Shown in pieces: positions 45,592 to 55,030 of a stretch of DNA of 64,000 nt. A model generated the notes under the pieces. That model was not told the DNA's origin, made no database searches, and saw nothing but the letters and a program-made list of their open reading frames with translations. Position 1 is the first letter of the stretch. Every line of letters begins with the position of its first letter. This DNA comes from Neptuniibacter marinus (GTDB lineage: Bacteria > Pseudomonadota > Gammaproteobacteria > Pseudomonadales > Balneatricaceae). The stretch covers positions 1 through 64,000 of the forward strand of contig NZ_LUTR01000013.1 in NCBI RefSeq assembly GCF_001597725.1, in the 5' to 3' direction. The position numbers and the translations under genes were made by a program.

Positions 45592-46476
45592 ATGACCGTA
45601 TTAATTAATGGCAAGCTGATCTCCCAGCAAGTGATCGACAAAACAGCTGAAGAGGTTACAGCCTTTGATGAGCGTTTCGGCCTAGCGCCGGGTCTTGCTG
45701 TTGTGCTTGTGGGCGAAGATCCCGCGAGTCAGGTTTATGTACGGAATAAAGTGAAACGTGCAGAAGAGGTTGGAATTAGGTCGTTGGAGTATAAGTTGCC
45801 AGCCGATAGTTCGCAGGCGATGTTGAATGACCTAATCCAAACACTCAACGCAGATCCTAGTGTTCATGGCATTTTGGTACAGCTGCCGCTGCCTAACCAT
45901 CTGAATGAAGAGGAAGTTCTATTAGATATAGATCCTGCTAAGGATGTTGATGGCTTCCACCCTCTAAATGTTGGCGCATTAGCCTGCGGGGAGGCATCGC
46001 TTGTTCCCTGTACGCCTATGGGCTGCATGATCATGTTAGAACATGTACACCAGGATCTTAGTGGTAAAAGGGCGGTTGTTATCGGTCGATCCAATATTGT
46101 TGGAAAGCCCATGGCTGCACTGTTATTACAAGCAAACTGCACGGTTACGATTGTGCATTCACGGACGAAAGATATTGAGTCGATCTGTTCGCAGGCAGAT
46201 ATCGTTGTGGCGGCCATTGGTCGCCCAGAGATGGTTAAAGCCAGCTGGATTAAACCGGGGGCGACCGTGATCGATGTTGGTATTAATGCCATCGAGCGGG
46301 ATGGCAAACGTAAGCTTGTGGGTGACGTCGATTTTGCCGACGTTGAACCTGTTACTAGTGCTATTACGCCGGTTCCTGGAGGGGTAGGTCCTATGACGAT
46401 TGCTTGCTTAATGAAAAACACAGTTCAAGCAGCGTTAGATCAAGAACTGAAACGTCAGGCTTTTTTAGCGCAGTAA
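45592..46476 (+). CDS. folD: Methylene-THF dehydrogenase/cyclohydrolase
   Basis: Bifunctional enzyme turning methylene-THF into 10-formyl-THF with NADP. 294 residues. [14 protein letters not shown] holds the catalytic lysine (about 55), [11 protein letters not shown] is the active-site strand, [11 protein letters not shown] follows, the Rossmann motif GRSNIVGKP is at about 166-174, and [10 protein letters not shown] at about 261-270. 11 bases after purU. A second, housekeeping folD probably exists elsewhere (inference). Confidence 0.95.
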   Translation: MTVLINGKLISQQVIDKTAEEVTAFDERFGLAPGLAVVLVGEDPASQVYVRNKVKRAEEVGIRSLEYKLPADSSQAMLNDLIQTLNADPSVHGILVQLPLPNHLNEEEVLLDIDPAKDVDGFHPLNVGALACGEASLVPCTPMGCMIMLEHVHQDLSGKRAVVIGRSNIVGKPMAALLLQANCTVTIVHSRTKDIESICSQADIVVAAIGRPEMVKASWIKPGATVIDVGINAIERDGKRKLVGDVDFADVEPVTSAITPVPGGVGPMTIACLMKNTVQAALDQELKRQAFLAQ

Positions 46477-46575
46477 TTACAGTAAAAACAGGCATCAAAG
46501 CATATATCGAGCTAATAGATTGTGCATTGATTCGATTTTCTCACTGAGCGATATGACATTTAAGGAGGGAGAGGA

Positions 46576-47823
46576 ATGCCTTTCTCACTATTAAAATATG
46601 GTCTAAATAAAGACTATCCGTTTGAACAGCACGCGGATTTACCAAAGCCAACTGTGCTGAAGTCTCATTATGATGTCGTTATTATCGGCGGTGGGGGGCA
46701 TGGTGTTGCCACCGCTTATTACCTAGCTAAGTATCACGGTATCAATAATGTTGCGATCTTAGAAAAAAGCTATTTAGGTGGTGGTAATACGGCCCGTAAT
46801 ACAGCGGTTATTCGTTCGAACTATCTCACCTCGGAAGGGGTTAAGTTTTACAGTGAATCGGTCAAACTCTTTAAGGAGTTATCCAATGAGTTTGATTTCA
46901 ATATTATGTATTCACAACGCGGACAGCTGACACTTGCACATACTGATGCGGCGGTGCGCGGCTTTCGTCAACGAGCAGAAGTTAATAAACATTTTGGCGG
47001 TAAGACTGAGCTGATTGATCCTCAACAGATCAGAGAGCTTGTACCGACCTTAAATATGAATCCTGCCGATATGCCGGTACTAGCAGGTTTGTGGCATATG
47101 GATGGTGCAACAGCTCGCCATGATGCGGTGGCTTGGGGTTATGCCAAAGGCGCTACACAGAGAGGCGTTGAGTTACATCAGTTGACAGAGGTAACTGATG
47201 TTATTGTCGAGCAGGGCAAAGTTACGGGCGTTAAAACCAACCGCGGTAATGTGAGCTGTGGCTGTGTAGTGCAAGCGGTGGCGGGTCATAGTTCGCTTTT
47301 AGCTGCAAAAGCCGGCTTTAAAATGCCGATCACAACTTTCCCATTACAGGCGATGGTAACTCAGCCTGTTAAACCGTTTTTAGACCCACTAGTCAGTTCT
47401 CCATCCTTGCATTGCTATGTTCAGCAAACAGGGCGTGGCGAATTAGTTTTTGGCGGCGGCTCCGATCCTTATCCTTTATATAGCACCCGTTCAACCATGG
47501 ATTTAAAAGAGAGCTTATTAGCCAACGCAGTCGAGCTCTTTCCCTTTATGGCCAATATGCGGTTAATGCGCCAATGGGCGGGTCTAACGGATATAACATC
47601 CGATTACAGCCCGATTATGGGACTGAGCCCCGTGGACAACTACTATCTTGATGCGGGATGGGGTACTTGGGGATTTAAATCAACACCGATTTGCGGCAAA
47701 TCAATGGCTGAGATGGTGGCGAGTGGCGGCAAGGTGCCTGAGCTTATTAAGCCCTTCTCTATGGATCGCTTCAACTCCTTCCGCCAAGTTAACGAAATGG
47801 GCGCGACTGCGGCTAGCCACTGA
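46576..47823 (+). CDS. mgdA: N-methylglutamate dehydrogenase subunit A (SoxB-like)
   Basis: 415 residues, homologous to the beta subunit of heterotetrameric sarcosine oxidase. The FAD motif VVIIGGGGHGVATAYYLA is at about 34-51, LGGGNTARNTAVIRSNY follows, and WHMDGATARHDAVAWG (about 172-187) contains the His that in sarcosine oxidases carries covalent FMN. MgdABCD oxidises N-methylglutamate to glutamate and methylene-THF. Preceded by a strong AAGGAGGGAGAGG. Confidence 0.93.
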   Translation: MPFSLLKYGLNKDYPFEQHADLPKPTVLKSHYDVVIIGGGGHGVATAYYLAKYHGINNVAILEKSYLGGGNTARNTAVIRSNYLTSEGVKFYSESVKLFKELSNEFDFNIMYSQRGQLTLAHTDAAVRGFRQRAEVNKHFGGKTELIDPQQIRELVPTLNMNPADMPVLAGLWHMDGATARHDAVAWGYAKGATQRGVELHQLTEVTDVIVEQGKVTGVKTNRGNVSCGCVVQAVAGHSSLLAAKAGFKMPITTFPLQAMVTQPVKPFLDPLVSSPSLHCYVQQTGRGELVFGGGSDPYPLYSTRSTMDLKESLLANAVELFPFMANMRLMRQWAGLTDITSDYSPIMGLSPVDNYYLDAGWGTWGFKSTPICGKSMAEMVASGGKVPELIKPFSMDRFNSFRQVNEMGATAASH

Positions 47824-47841
47824 TTGGATGAGGTAAGAATT

Positions 47842-48144
47842 ATGAAAATGATGAATTGCCCATTAAACGGGCTACGAAATATAAGTGAGTTTGTGCATGG
47901 GGGCGAGGTGAAAGAGATGCCTGATCCCAATAGTTGCAGTGATAAAGAGTGGGCTGATTACGTCTTCTTCTCTGACAATGCCATCTCTGTAGTAACCGAG
48001 TGGTGGTTGCATGCACCTTCTGGTTATTGGTTTATTGCTGAACGGCATACCGGAAGCGATGAAATTTTAAAAACCTATGACCCTTCAGTACTTTTTAGTG
48101 AACGTGTTGAGTTTAGTGCACCTGCGACGGAGGTTAAGGCATGA
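47842..48144 (+). CDS. mgdB: N-methylglutamate dehydrogenase subunit B (SoxD-like)
   Basis: 100 residues from the ATG at 47842 (GAGGT 7 bases before); a TTG at 47824 also opens the frame. SoxD signature: MMNCPLNGLRNISEFVHGGE with a zinc-ligand Cys and His, DKEWADYVFF and HAPSGYWFIAERH. Its stop overlaps the mgdC start (ATGA), so translation is coupled. Confidence 0.92.
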   Translation: MKMMNCPLNGLRNISEFVHGGEVKEMPDPNSCSDKEWADYVFFSDNAISVVTEWWLHAPSGYWFIAERHTGSDEILKTYDPSVLFSERVEFSAPATEVKA

Positions 48145-51044
48145 ATGATACCAATATGCGCTTAAATGCCCCAATGGGGTTGTTGCTTAATCGTAATGAG
48201 CAGGTTGAGTTTCTTTTTGAAGGGCAGCGTTATCAAGGTTATGCAGGTGATTGTATTGCCAGTGCATTATTAGCTAATGATCAGTGGTTGATGTCCCGTT
48301 CTTTCAAATACCATCGTCCTCGTGGGCCTTTAACTATGGCGGGGCAAGATGCCAATACCTTAGTGCAGCTCGGTGGTGATCCAAATGCGTTGGCAGATAG
48401 AACGGCCATTGCACCGAATATGCAGATCGAAGGGCAGAATTACAACGGTACTCTAGATAAAGACCGTGATGCTATTCTGGGTAATTTTGGCCGTTTTATG
48501 CCTGTAGGTTTCTACTATCGCTCATTTTTTAAACCTATGGGTGTTTGGGATAAATGGGAAGGTTATATTCGCGAAAAAGCGGGTTTAGGTAAGTTAGATC
48601 TGAACTTTACCCCAGAATATTATGATAAAAAATATCTCTTCACCGATGTTATGGTGGTTGGCTCAGGCCCTGCGGGTTTAAGTGCTGCGCTTAAGGCAGC
48701 GGACGGTGGTGCTAAGGTTTTATTGGTTGAAGAGATGCCGTTAATGGGTGGCGCTTTAGCCTATAACCGTTTTGATATAGAGGGCATCACGGCTGATCGC
48801 TTACGTGCAGAACTGATCGCAAAAGTAGAAGAGCATGACAATATCACCGTTATGGTCGATACCGTGTGTAATGCGTGGTTTACCGATAACTATTTACCTT
48901 TGATTCAAGGTAAGCGCCTATTCAAGGTGAGGGCCAAAGAGTGCATTATCGCCTCGGGTGCTTATGAACAGCACGTTGTATTCCGTAATAATGACCTTCC
49001 GGGTGTTGTTATGTGTAGTGCCGCTACGCGAATGATGAAGCTTTATGCCATTAAACCGGGTGAGAGCTCTGTTGTATTAACCGGTAATGATGATGGCTAT
49101 TTGACGGCCTTAGAGCTTAGCGATCAAGGGGTGAATGTTAAAGCGGTCGTTGATATGCGTGAAGGTGTCGCAACGCCTGAGTTGATCGATGCTTTATCTG
49201 AGCGTGATATCACCTTGCATCAAGGCTATACCGTGTATGAAGCACTTGCAGAAAAGGGCAATAAACGCATTAAAGGGGTGGATGTTCGTAAAATCACCGC
49301 TAAAGGTGAGGTCGGTAACGCCAGCCGTATTATTGACTGTGATCTGCTCTGTATGTCGGCCGGTTATATGCCTGCTTACCAGCTGTTATGCCAAGCAGGT
49401 GCACAGCTTAGTTATGCGGATGAGTTGGCTGAATTTACTTTGTCAAAGCTGCCGGAGCATCTACATATTGCCGGTTCCGTGAACGGTATACACCAGTTAG
49501 ATTCAGTAGTCGCCGATGGGCAACGGGCTGCTCAGCTTGCTTTGAATAATTTAAATCTTAGTGATGAACTACCTGGCAAAGTTAGCTGTAGGGTTAAGCC
49601 GAACTTTGATTGGCCGATCTTTAGTCACCCTAAAGGTAAAGACTTTGTCGATTTTGATGAAGATCTACAGGCGAAAGATATAGTCAATGCGACGCGATTA
49701 GGCTATCGCGATGTACAGTTGGTTAAACGTTTCTCCACAGTGGGTATGGGGCCTTCACAAGGACGGCACTCTGCGCTACCGACGGCTCGTTTAGTTGCAA
49801 ACTCAACAGATAGAACGGTAACTGAAACCGGTGTGACAACGGCCAGACCTCCGTTTGCGCCGGAGAAACTTGCACATATTGCCGGTCGTATATTTGATCC
49901 TTACCGTCGTACACCTATGCATCATCGACACCTTGAATTAGGGGCCAAAATGATCCCTGCAGGTAATTGGAGGCGTCCGGCCTTTTATGGTGATCCCAAT
50001 AAGCGAGATGCGTGTATCCATGCGGAATCGGTACATGTGAGGAATAAAGTAGGTTTGATCGATGTTAGTACATTAGGGGGTATTGAGTTAAAAGGCCCTG
50101 ATGCGGCAGAGTTTATGAATCGTATCTATACCTTTGCTTTTTTAAAGCAGCCAGTCGGTAAAACGCGCTATGCGGTATACACCAATGAGCATGGTGTAGT
50201 GATTGATGATGGTGTTGCCTGTCGAATAGCTGAGGACCACTTTTACGTGACTGCCACAACCAGTGGAGTTGACCGTGTTTATCGAGATATGACTAAGTGG
50301 AATACTCAATGGCGTTTAGATGTAGATATTCTGAATGTGACTTCAGCTTATTGTGCCGTGAACTTAGCGGGGCCTGACGCTCGTAAAGTGCTAGAAAAGT
50401 TAGTCACAGGTACCGACCTTTCGACGGAAGGTTTTCCATTTTTGGCATACGGTGAAGCTGATGTGGCAGGTATTCCTGCACGCTTGCTCCGTGTGGGCTT
50501 TGTGGGTGAGTTGGGTTATGAGATTCATGTACCGTCACGCTATGGCGAAGCTTTATGGGATCTGCTGATGGAAGCTGGCGAAGCGTTTGATATCAAACCT
50601 TTTGGTGTTGAAACCCAACGTTTATTACGTCTTGAAAAAGGCCACGTTATTGTTAGCCAAGATACGGATGGAATGAGCCATCCAGGAGAGCTATCAATGA
50701 ATTGGGCGGTTAATAGGAAGAAACCTTTCTTTGTTGGTTGTCGCTCAGTGGATATTGTTATGGCGCAGCCTCAAACACGTAAGTTGGTAGGTTTTGCTTT
50801 ACCGGCAGAGAGTAAAAAACCTGAGGAGGGGCATCTTGTATTAGAAGGTGATGGGATTACCGGTAATGTCACTTCATGTGAATACTCTCCAGCGATGAAG
50901 AAAATAGTGGGTTTGGCTTTTGCTGGTATTAATTCTAGCGAACCTGGCGACAACATTAGTATCCGTGTTGATGGTCAGATTGTCGAAGCAGAGGTGGTTA
51001 GTCTGCCGTTTTATGATCCAAACAATGCAAGACAGGAGATGTAG
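48141..51044 (+). CDS. mgdC: N-methylglutamate dehydrogenase subunit C (SoxA-like)
   Basis: 967 residues. The N-terminal ferredoxin-like segment (about 15-95) contains FEGQRYQGYAGDCIASALLAN. An NAD/FAD Rossmann domain has DVMVVGSGPAGLSAALKAADGG at about 171-192. A C-terminal aminomethyltransferase (GcvT) domain covers about 575-965 and binds THF, so the methylene group is passed on without free formaldehyde. Length fits the alpha subunit of sarcosine oxidases. Confidence 0.94.
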   Translation: MNDTNMRLNAPMGLLLNRNEQVEFLFEGQRYQGYAGDCIASALLANDQWLMSRSFKYHRPRGPLTMAGQDANTLVQLGGDPNALADRTAIAPNMQIEGQNYNGTLDKDRDAILGNFGRFMPVGFYYRSFFKPMGVWDKWEGYIREKAGLGKLDLNFTPEYYDKKYLFTDVMVVGSGPAGLSAALKAADGGAKVLLVEEMPLMGGALAYNRFDIEGITADRLRAELIAKVEEHDNITVMVDTVCNAWFTDNYLPLIQGKRLFKVRAKECIIASGAYEQHVVFRNNDLPGVVMCSAATRMMKLYAIKPGESSVVLTGNDDGYLTALELSDQGVNVKAVVDMREGVATPELIDALSERDITLHQGYTVYEALAEKGNKRIKGVDVRKITAKGEVGNASRIIDCDLLCMSAGYMPAYQLLCQAGAQLSYADELAEFTLSKLPEHLHIAGSVNGIHQLDSVVADGQRAAQLALNNLNLSDELPGKVSCRVKPNFDWPIFSHPKGKDFVDFDEDLQAKDIVNATRLGYRDVQLVKRFSTVGMGPSQGRHSALPTARLVANSTDRTVTETGVTTARPPFAPEKLAHIAGRIFDPYRRTPMHHRHLELGAKMIPAGNWRRPAFYGDPNKRDACIHAESVHVRNKVGLIDVSTLGGIELKGPDAAEFMNRIYTFAFLKQPVGKTRYAVYTNEHGVVIDDGVACRIAEDHFYVTATTSGVDRVYRDMTKWNTQWRLDVDILNVTSAYCAVNLAGPDARKVLEKLVTGTDLSTEGFPFLAYGEADVAGIPARLLRVGFVGELGYEIHVPSRYGEALWDLLMEAGEAFDIKPFGVETQRLLRLEKGHVIVSQDTDGMSHPGELSMNWAVNRKKPFFVGCRSVDIVMAQPQTRKLVGFALPAESKKPEEGHLVLEGDGITGNVTSCEYSPAMKKIVGLAFAGINSSEPGDNISIRVDGQIVEAEVVSLPFYDPNNARQEM

Positions 51045-51046
51045 TG

Positions 51047-51718
51047 ATGGAAGAGATAACGAAGAACATTGTTAAGCCAGAGACTTATCTTGCCCGTAGC
51101 CCATTGTATAGAGTACATGAAGCAGCGGGTGCACACTTTGAAGCGTGCGCTTCTGCAGCTCAAGTTGCCTCTTATGGTGATCAGTCTGAACCTCTTGCTG
51201 CCTTAATTGACCTGTCGGTACAGCATAGGTTTGGAATACGAGGCGCCAATGCTATAGCCGCGTTGAGTGCGGCGGGTTTATCGGTTCCGGAAAAGCCAAA
51301 CCAATGTTTGAATTCAGCTAATGGTGAGACTGTATTGCGTCTTGGCAAAACTGAGTTTTGGGTATTAGGGGCGATGGAGAGCGGTACCTGCTCGGCGGAT
51401 TCTAGTGCATTTGCCGATTGTTATCCGGTTTATTGCCAAGATAGTCATGCATGCTTACTACTGAGTGGTGAGCAGCTGCCTGATATTATGGCCAAGCTTT
51501 GTGGTGTTGACCTGTCTGAATCGGTGTTTCCTAAAGGCTCTATAGCACAAACCTCTGTTGCAAGAATTAATGCGATTATCAGCCATCTACCGGATAAAGA
51601 AGGTACTCACTTTGTCATTTTGTGTGATAGCGCAGCGGCTGAATACCTTTGGGCTTGTCTGTTGGATGCAATGGATGAGTTTGGAGGTAAAGCAGCGGGT
51701 CTGAATTATCTTTTTTAA
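51047..51718 (+). CDS. mgdD: N-methylglutamate dehydrogenase subunit D (SoxG-like)
   Basis: 223 residues from the ATG at 51047 (AGGAGA 8 bases before; a GTG at 51044 overlaps the mgdC stop). It resembles the gamma subunit of sarcosine oxidase, a GcvT-like fold: ALIDLSVQHRFGIRGANAIAALSAAGLSVPEKPNQ. Last gene of the mgd set. Confidence 0.88.
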   Translation: MEEITKNIVKPETYLARSPLYRVHEAAGAHFEACASAAQVASYGDQSEPLAALIDLSVQHRFGIRGANAIAALSAAGLSVPEKPNQCLNSANGETVLRLGKTEFWVLGAMESGTCSADSSAFADCYPVYCQDSHACLLLSGEQLPDIMAKLCGVDLSESVFPKGSIAQTSVARINAIISHLPDKEGTHFVILCDSAAAEYLWACLLDAMDEFGGKAAGLNYLF

Positions 51719-52047
51719 ACTTAGGTTTTGAGTACTTCTTGTTAAAAATCAATTAGTAACCTCTTGGCAATTTATACATGTTGTTGAGGTGGATCTATTA
51801 CCCCCAAATCGATTACTGGTTCCCAGCTGATGTCGATTTAACCCCCAACCGGCGCTCTGCCTCTGTGCATAGTGTCGGTTTTTTATGTCAGCCATTTTAT
51901 TTTTAAAAACCTACCCCTTTTGGGGTACCCAATGAAGAGAATTGTGTTGGCGTGGCTAATGGTAAATATTGTTCCTATTGAAACCTTAATTAATTGTCAC
52001 CAGAAGGTGGCGGTAAACCTTAATTGGATTATTACTTGGAGGTCATT
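51719..52047. promoter_or_regulatory. dmmABC promoter region
   Basis: No gene in 329 bp. TACCCCT-TT-TGGGGTA (51912-51927) is an inverted heptamer pair spaced 7-2-7, matching the NarL code TACYYMT on the left arm and all but one base on the right. AAGAGAATTGT starts at 51935 and GTAAATATT is at 51962-51970. The tdm promoter has the same three elements at the same spacing. A lone TACCCCC lies at 51799-51805. Confidence 0.75.
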
Positions 52048-52575
52048 ATGGAGCCTGAAAGTGTTTCTGTTGTTACAAGTAAGCCTATTTATAGATCTGA
52101 GATAAGTGATGCTCCTTGTGCTTATAGCCTGTTTATTTGTGAACAATTAAGCACTGCTTTTTCAGACCTATATCAGAGCAAAACCGTAGCTAAAAAAGAT
52201 CTTGTTGATGACGGGGATCTAGACAGTGTTAAGGATCAATCAGTGAGGTTATTAGCCGATGCACCTGCGGCCACCTTGGTTTACTTATCGGGTACCGAAA
52301 AGTACATGTGGTTAGTGGGGGAGCAGTTAAAAGCTTTAGGCGTGACAGAAGATCAGATGGTTATGCTGCCGCCTTTGAATACGGAACGTAGTGTTTTTTG
52401 CTGCCACTGTTATACGGTAACCGATCATGTAGTAACAGCCCCAGCAACCTGCGCAGGATGCGGAAAACTGTTAGCTGTTACCGATCATTTTGCTAAATCA
52501 CATGCGGCGTATTTTGGTTATCAAGTCAATGCAGAAAACGCGACTGAGATCCCAGAAAGTGTGGAGTTAAGCTAA
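52048..52575 (+). CDS. dmmA: Dimethylamine monooxygenase, DmmA-family subunit
   Basis: 175 residues from the ATG at 52048 (TTGGAGGTC ribosome site; the frame opens earlier at a TTG). Flavodoxin-like N-terminal part and a C-terminal cysteine cluster, CCHCYTVTDHVVTAPATCAGCGKLL (about 118-142), consistent with a zinc or Fe-S site as in DmmA-family proteins. With the next two genes it converts dimethylamine to methylamine and formaldehyde. Subunit letter assigned from family memory. Confidence 0.8.
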   Translation: MEPESVSVVTSKPIYRSEISDAPCAYSLFICEQLSTAFSDLYQSKTVAKKDLVDDGDLDSVKDQSVRLLADAPAATLVYLSGTEKYMWLVGEQLKALGVTEDQMVMLPPLNTERSVFCCHCYTVTDHVVTAPATCAGCGKLLAVTDHFAKSHAAYFGYQVNAENATEIPESVELS

Positions 52576-53522
52576 TGAGTAATCAAATAAAAGTAGAAGT
52601 AGCCAGTATTTGCCAAGTAGCTCCAACCATCCGCGAATTTACCTTAGAGGCTATAGACGATGAACTTTATCCCTTTTCGCCGGGAGCACATGTTGTTGTT
52701 GAGATGCCGAGCGCAAAGAAGATATATAAAAACGCATACTCCCTGTTGAGTGACCCTGCGGATACCAATCGTTACCGTATAGCCGTTCGTTTACAGGAGG
52801 CGTCTAGGGGCGGCTCTATCTATATGCATGAGCAGGTAAAGGTCGGCGATCAATTACTAATTAGCCCACCCTCCAATTTGTTTTCTCCCTTCTGGCTAGC
52901 TAAAAAACACTTGATGTTAGCTGGAGGCGTTGGGGTGACACCCTTTATGTCATATATCCCTGAAATGCTTCGTCGTAATGCTGATTTTGAACTTCATTAT
53001 ATGTATCGCAGTTTGCAAACCGGCGCTTATAAAAATGAGCTTTCTGAGCAGTTAGGCGATAAGTACTTTGGTTATGACTCTGACCGTCATACGCGCTGTG
53101 ATGTTACAGAACTATTAAGCCAGCAGCCTTTAGGCACGCATATCTATATTTGCGGCCCCGAATCATTAATTCAGGCGGTGGAGGAGGCAGCACAAACCTT
53201 AGGCTTACCTGCCAGTGTTATTCATTCAGAAGAGTTTGCGGCACCTAAACCAGGGATGCCCTTTATTGCTGAAATTAAATCCAGCGGGCAGCAAGTAGAA
53301 GTCAGTGCTGAAGATAGCTTGCTAGAAGCGCTAGAAGCATCAGATATTTCCGTACCTAACTTATGTCGAGGCGGCGTTTGTGGTCAGTGTGTTTGTACTG
53401 TTGAAGAGGGCGATATAGATCACCGTGATCAATACCTCTCGGATGATGAGAAAGCGGCAGGTAAAACCATAATGCCTTGTGTTTCTCGTGCTGCGGGTGA
53501 ACGTCTGGTCTTGGATATTTAA
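52575..53522 (+). CDS. dmmB: Dimethylamine monooxygenase reductase (phthalate-dioxygenase-reductase type)
   Basis: 315 residues. Flavin-binding domain with NAYSLLSDP (about 55-63), NAD domain with LAGGVGVTPFMSYI (about 115-128), and C-terminal [2Fe-2S] domain with CRGGVCGQC ... MPC cysteines (about 264-304). It feeds NAD(P)H electrons to the haem subunit. Overlaps dmmA by 1 base. Confidence 0.88.
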   Translation: MSNQIKVEVASICQVAPTIREFTLEAIDDELYPFSPGAHVVVEMPSAKKIYKNAYSLLSDPADTNRYRIAVRLQEASRGGSIYMHEQVKVGDQLLISPPSNLFSPFWLAKKHLMLAGGVGVTPFMSYIPEMLRRNADFELHYMYRSLQTGAYKNELSEQLGDKYFGYDSDRHTRCDVTELLSQQPLGTHIYICGPESLIQAVEEAAQTLGLPASVIHSEEFAAPKPGMPFIAEIKSSGQQVEVSAEDSLLEALEASDISVPNLCRGGVCGQCVCTVEEGDIDHRDQYLSDDEKAAGKTIMPCVSRAAGERLVLDI

Positions 53523-53534
53523 GGAGAACTAATA

Positions 53535-54554
53535 ATGCGAGTTGCACCCAAAGAAGTTGAAACGTTCCGTGATGATTTTACTTACTCGAACAGTCCTGAG
53601 GCGATAAAACGTTTTCCTTTTCCCTTTCCTGAAGATGAGTACCGTTATTCCGTTAATATGGAGCCACATACTCCGAAAGGTCGTGAGGGCTCAGCCTATG
53701 AGCATTTTCTTGATATTGATGAGCACTACCTATCAGAAATGACTGAGCGCAAGTTAGTACTTGATGCTATGCCCCATCGTTGTCTTGCGATGGATCATAT
53801 GGAGCTTGCTTGTTGGGATATGCTTGAGCGGTTAATGACGTCCTTAGCTGAAGACTATTCTGATTACTTCAAACTGACCATTGAGGGTGATCAGTGGACA
53901 TGGGAAAACAAACTCCTCAATATCCACGACACTTTTACCTTTGGTGATAGTAGTACGTTACCTAAACCACCGTTGGAATATATTGGTTGCCAGGTACAGG
54001 GTGACTTTGCTCTTTTAGATCAACGCGATGGCGATCTTTTTCTCGATGCAGGAATGGTCACATGTCCAGCAGATTGGTCGCTCGCGTTTGATGCTGGGAT
54101 GAGCTTCAAGGAGTGGCATGGTCCTGTACCTATGGCTCATAACGAAGGTATTTTTGAGCGTGCATTGAAATATCTGACGGCCATGCAAGTGGGTAGTCCC
54201 ATCCGCCGTTTAAACTGGACATTAACCGTCAACGCTCGTATGGATACCTCACCTGAAACTTATCATGAGTGGGGGCACGAAAGGACCTCTGTGACGCCGG
54301 AGAACGTCGGTGAAAAAGTTTATCTGCGTGTTGAGGTACAAGTGATGGATCGTATGCCGCGCAGTAATGCACTGATGTTTATTATCCGTACTTATCTGAT
54401 TAGCTTGGAGGATATTGCCACTAATCCAGAATGGGCAAAACGGATGCATCGGACGATGAAAACACTACCCGCACCGTTGATCGAGTATAAGGGATTAAAC
54501 CGTTATCATTCGATGGTGGTTGATTACCTATCTCAATTTGATCCTGCTAATTAA
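53535..54554 (+). CDS. dmmC: DUF3445 haem-dependent oxidative N-demethylase subunit
   Basis: 339 residues of the DUF3445 family, whose characterised member (HODM alpha) binds haem in a PAS-like fold and demethylates dimethylamine. FPFPFPEDEYRYSVNMEP near the start, LGCQVQGDFALL-type core (IGCQVQGDFALLDQ), DAGMSFKEWHGPVP and MRTYLISL-type segment (IIRTYLISLEDIA) are visible. 12 bases after dmmB. A terminator follows, so dmmABC ends here. Confidence 0.86.
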   Translation: MRVAPKEVETFRDDFTYSNSPEAIKRFPFPFPEDEYRYSVNMEPHTPKGREGSAYEHFLDIDEHYLSEMTERKLVLDAMPHRCLAMDHMELACWDMLERLMTSLAEDYSDYFKLTIEGDQWTWENKLLNIHDTFTFGDSSTLPKPPLEYIGCQVQGDFALLDQRDGDLFLDAGMVTCPADWSLAFDAGMSFKEWHGPVPMAHNEGIFERALKYLTAMQVGSPIRRLNWTLTVNARMDTSPETYHEWGHERTSVTPENVGEKVYLRVEVQVMDRMPRSNALMFIIRTYLISLEDIATNPEWAKRMHRTMKTLPAPLIEYKGLNRYHSMVVDYLSQFDPAN

Positions 54555-54570
54555 TCAGGCTCTGCATTAT

Positions 54571-54588
54571 AGCCCTCTTTTGAGGGCT
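54571..54588 (+). terminator. Terminator of dmmABC
   Basis: AGCCCTC-TTTT-GAGGGCT, a perfect 7-bp stem, followed by CTATT. It begins 17 bases after dmmC. Confidence 0.75.
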
Positions 54589-54683
54589 CTATTATAAAGA
54601 AAAAATGCGTCTATCAAGGCGATTAGTGATGGGCTGAATAGCTGATCTATTTCTATCTGTATGAAAGAATATTTATTTAGAGG

Positions 54684-55007
54684 GTGAACTCAATGGGTTG
54701 GGTCTATTTAGCGATAGCTGGATTGATAGAGTGTGGTTGGGCTATAGGTTTAAAGTATAGTGATGGCTTTACAAGGCTTTGGCCTTCAGTAATAAGTGCG
54801 GTACTCATTGTGGTTAGCTTAGGACTTTTGTCTTTAGCTATGCGAACTATCCCCGTTGGTACCGCTTATGCTGCTTGGTCTGGTATCGGTGCTGTAGCTC
54901 TAGCGAGTTATGGGATTATATTTTTAGGAGAGTCCGGTAGCTTTGTGCGTATTTTATGTATTTTTCTGATTGTCACAGGTCTTGCTGGGCTGAAATTTTT
55001 TGAGTAA
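54684..55007 (+). CDS. SMR transporter, SugE/Gdx-like
   Basis: 107 residues with four membrane helices. [20 protein letters not shown] holds the essential glutamate (about residue 13) in the Gdx/SugE context (E-x-x-W-A) rather than the EmrE pattern. Gdx proteins export guanidinium. In this cluster an amine-type cation export role is conceivable but unproven. Separate from dmmABC by a terminator and close to the acetyltransferase (23 bases). Confidence 0.88.
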   Translation: MNSMGWVYLAIAGLIECGWAIGLKYSDGFTRLWPSVISAVLIVVSLGLLSLAMRTIPVGTAYAAWSGIGAVALASYGIIFLGESGSFVRILCIFLIVTGLAGLKFFE

Positions 55008-55030
55008 AAAATGTTTATGGACACAGAGGT

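Noticed and set aside
45864-46421. 185-codon minus-strand frame inside folD
   Set aside because: Lies wholly within the clear folD gene on the opposite strand; a codon-bias shadow.
47842-51718. Reading mgdABCD as sarcosine oxidase soxBDAG
   Set aside because: Subunit families are the same, but placement after gmaS-mgsABC and near dmm/tdm makes N-methylglutamate the likely substrate. Sarcosine use cannot be fully excluded from sequence alone.
51872-52105. 77-codon frame covering the dmmA promoter
   Set aside because: It runs through the NarL-type site and overlaps the dmmA start in another frame; no ribosome site or family.
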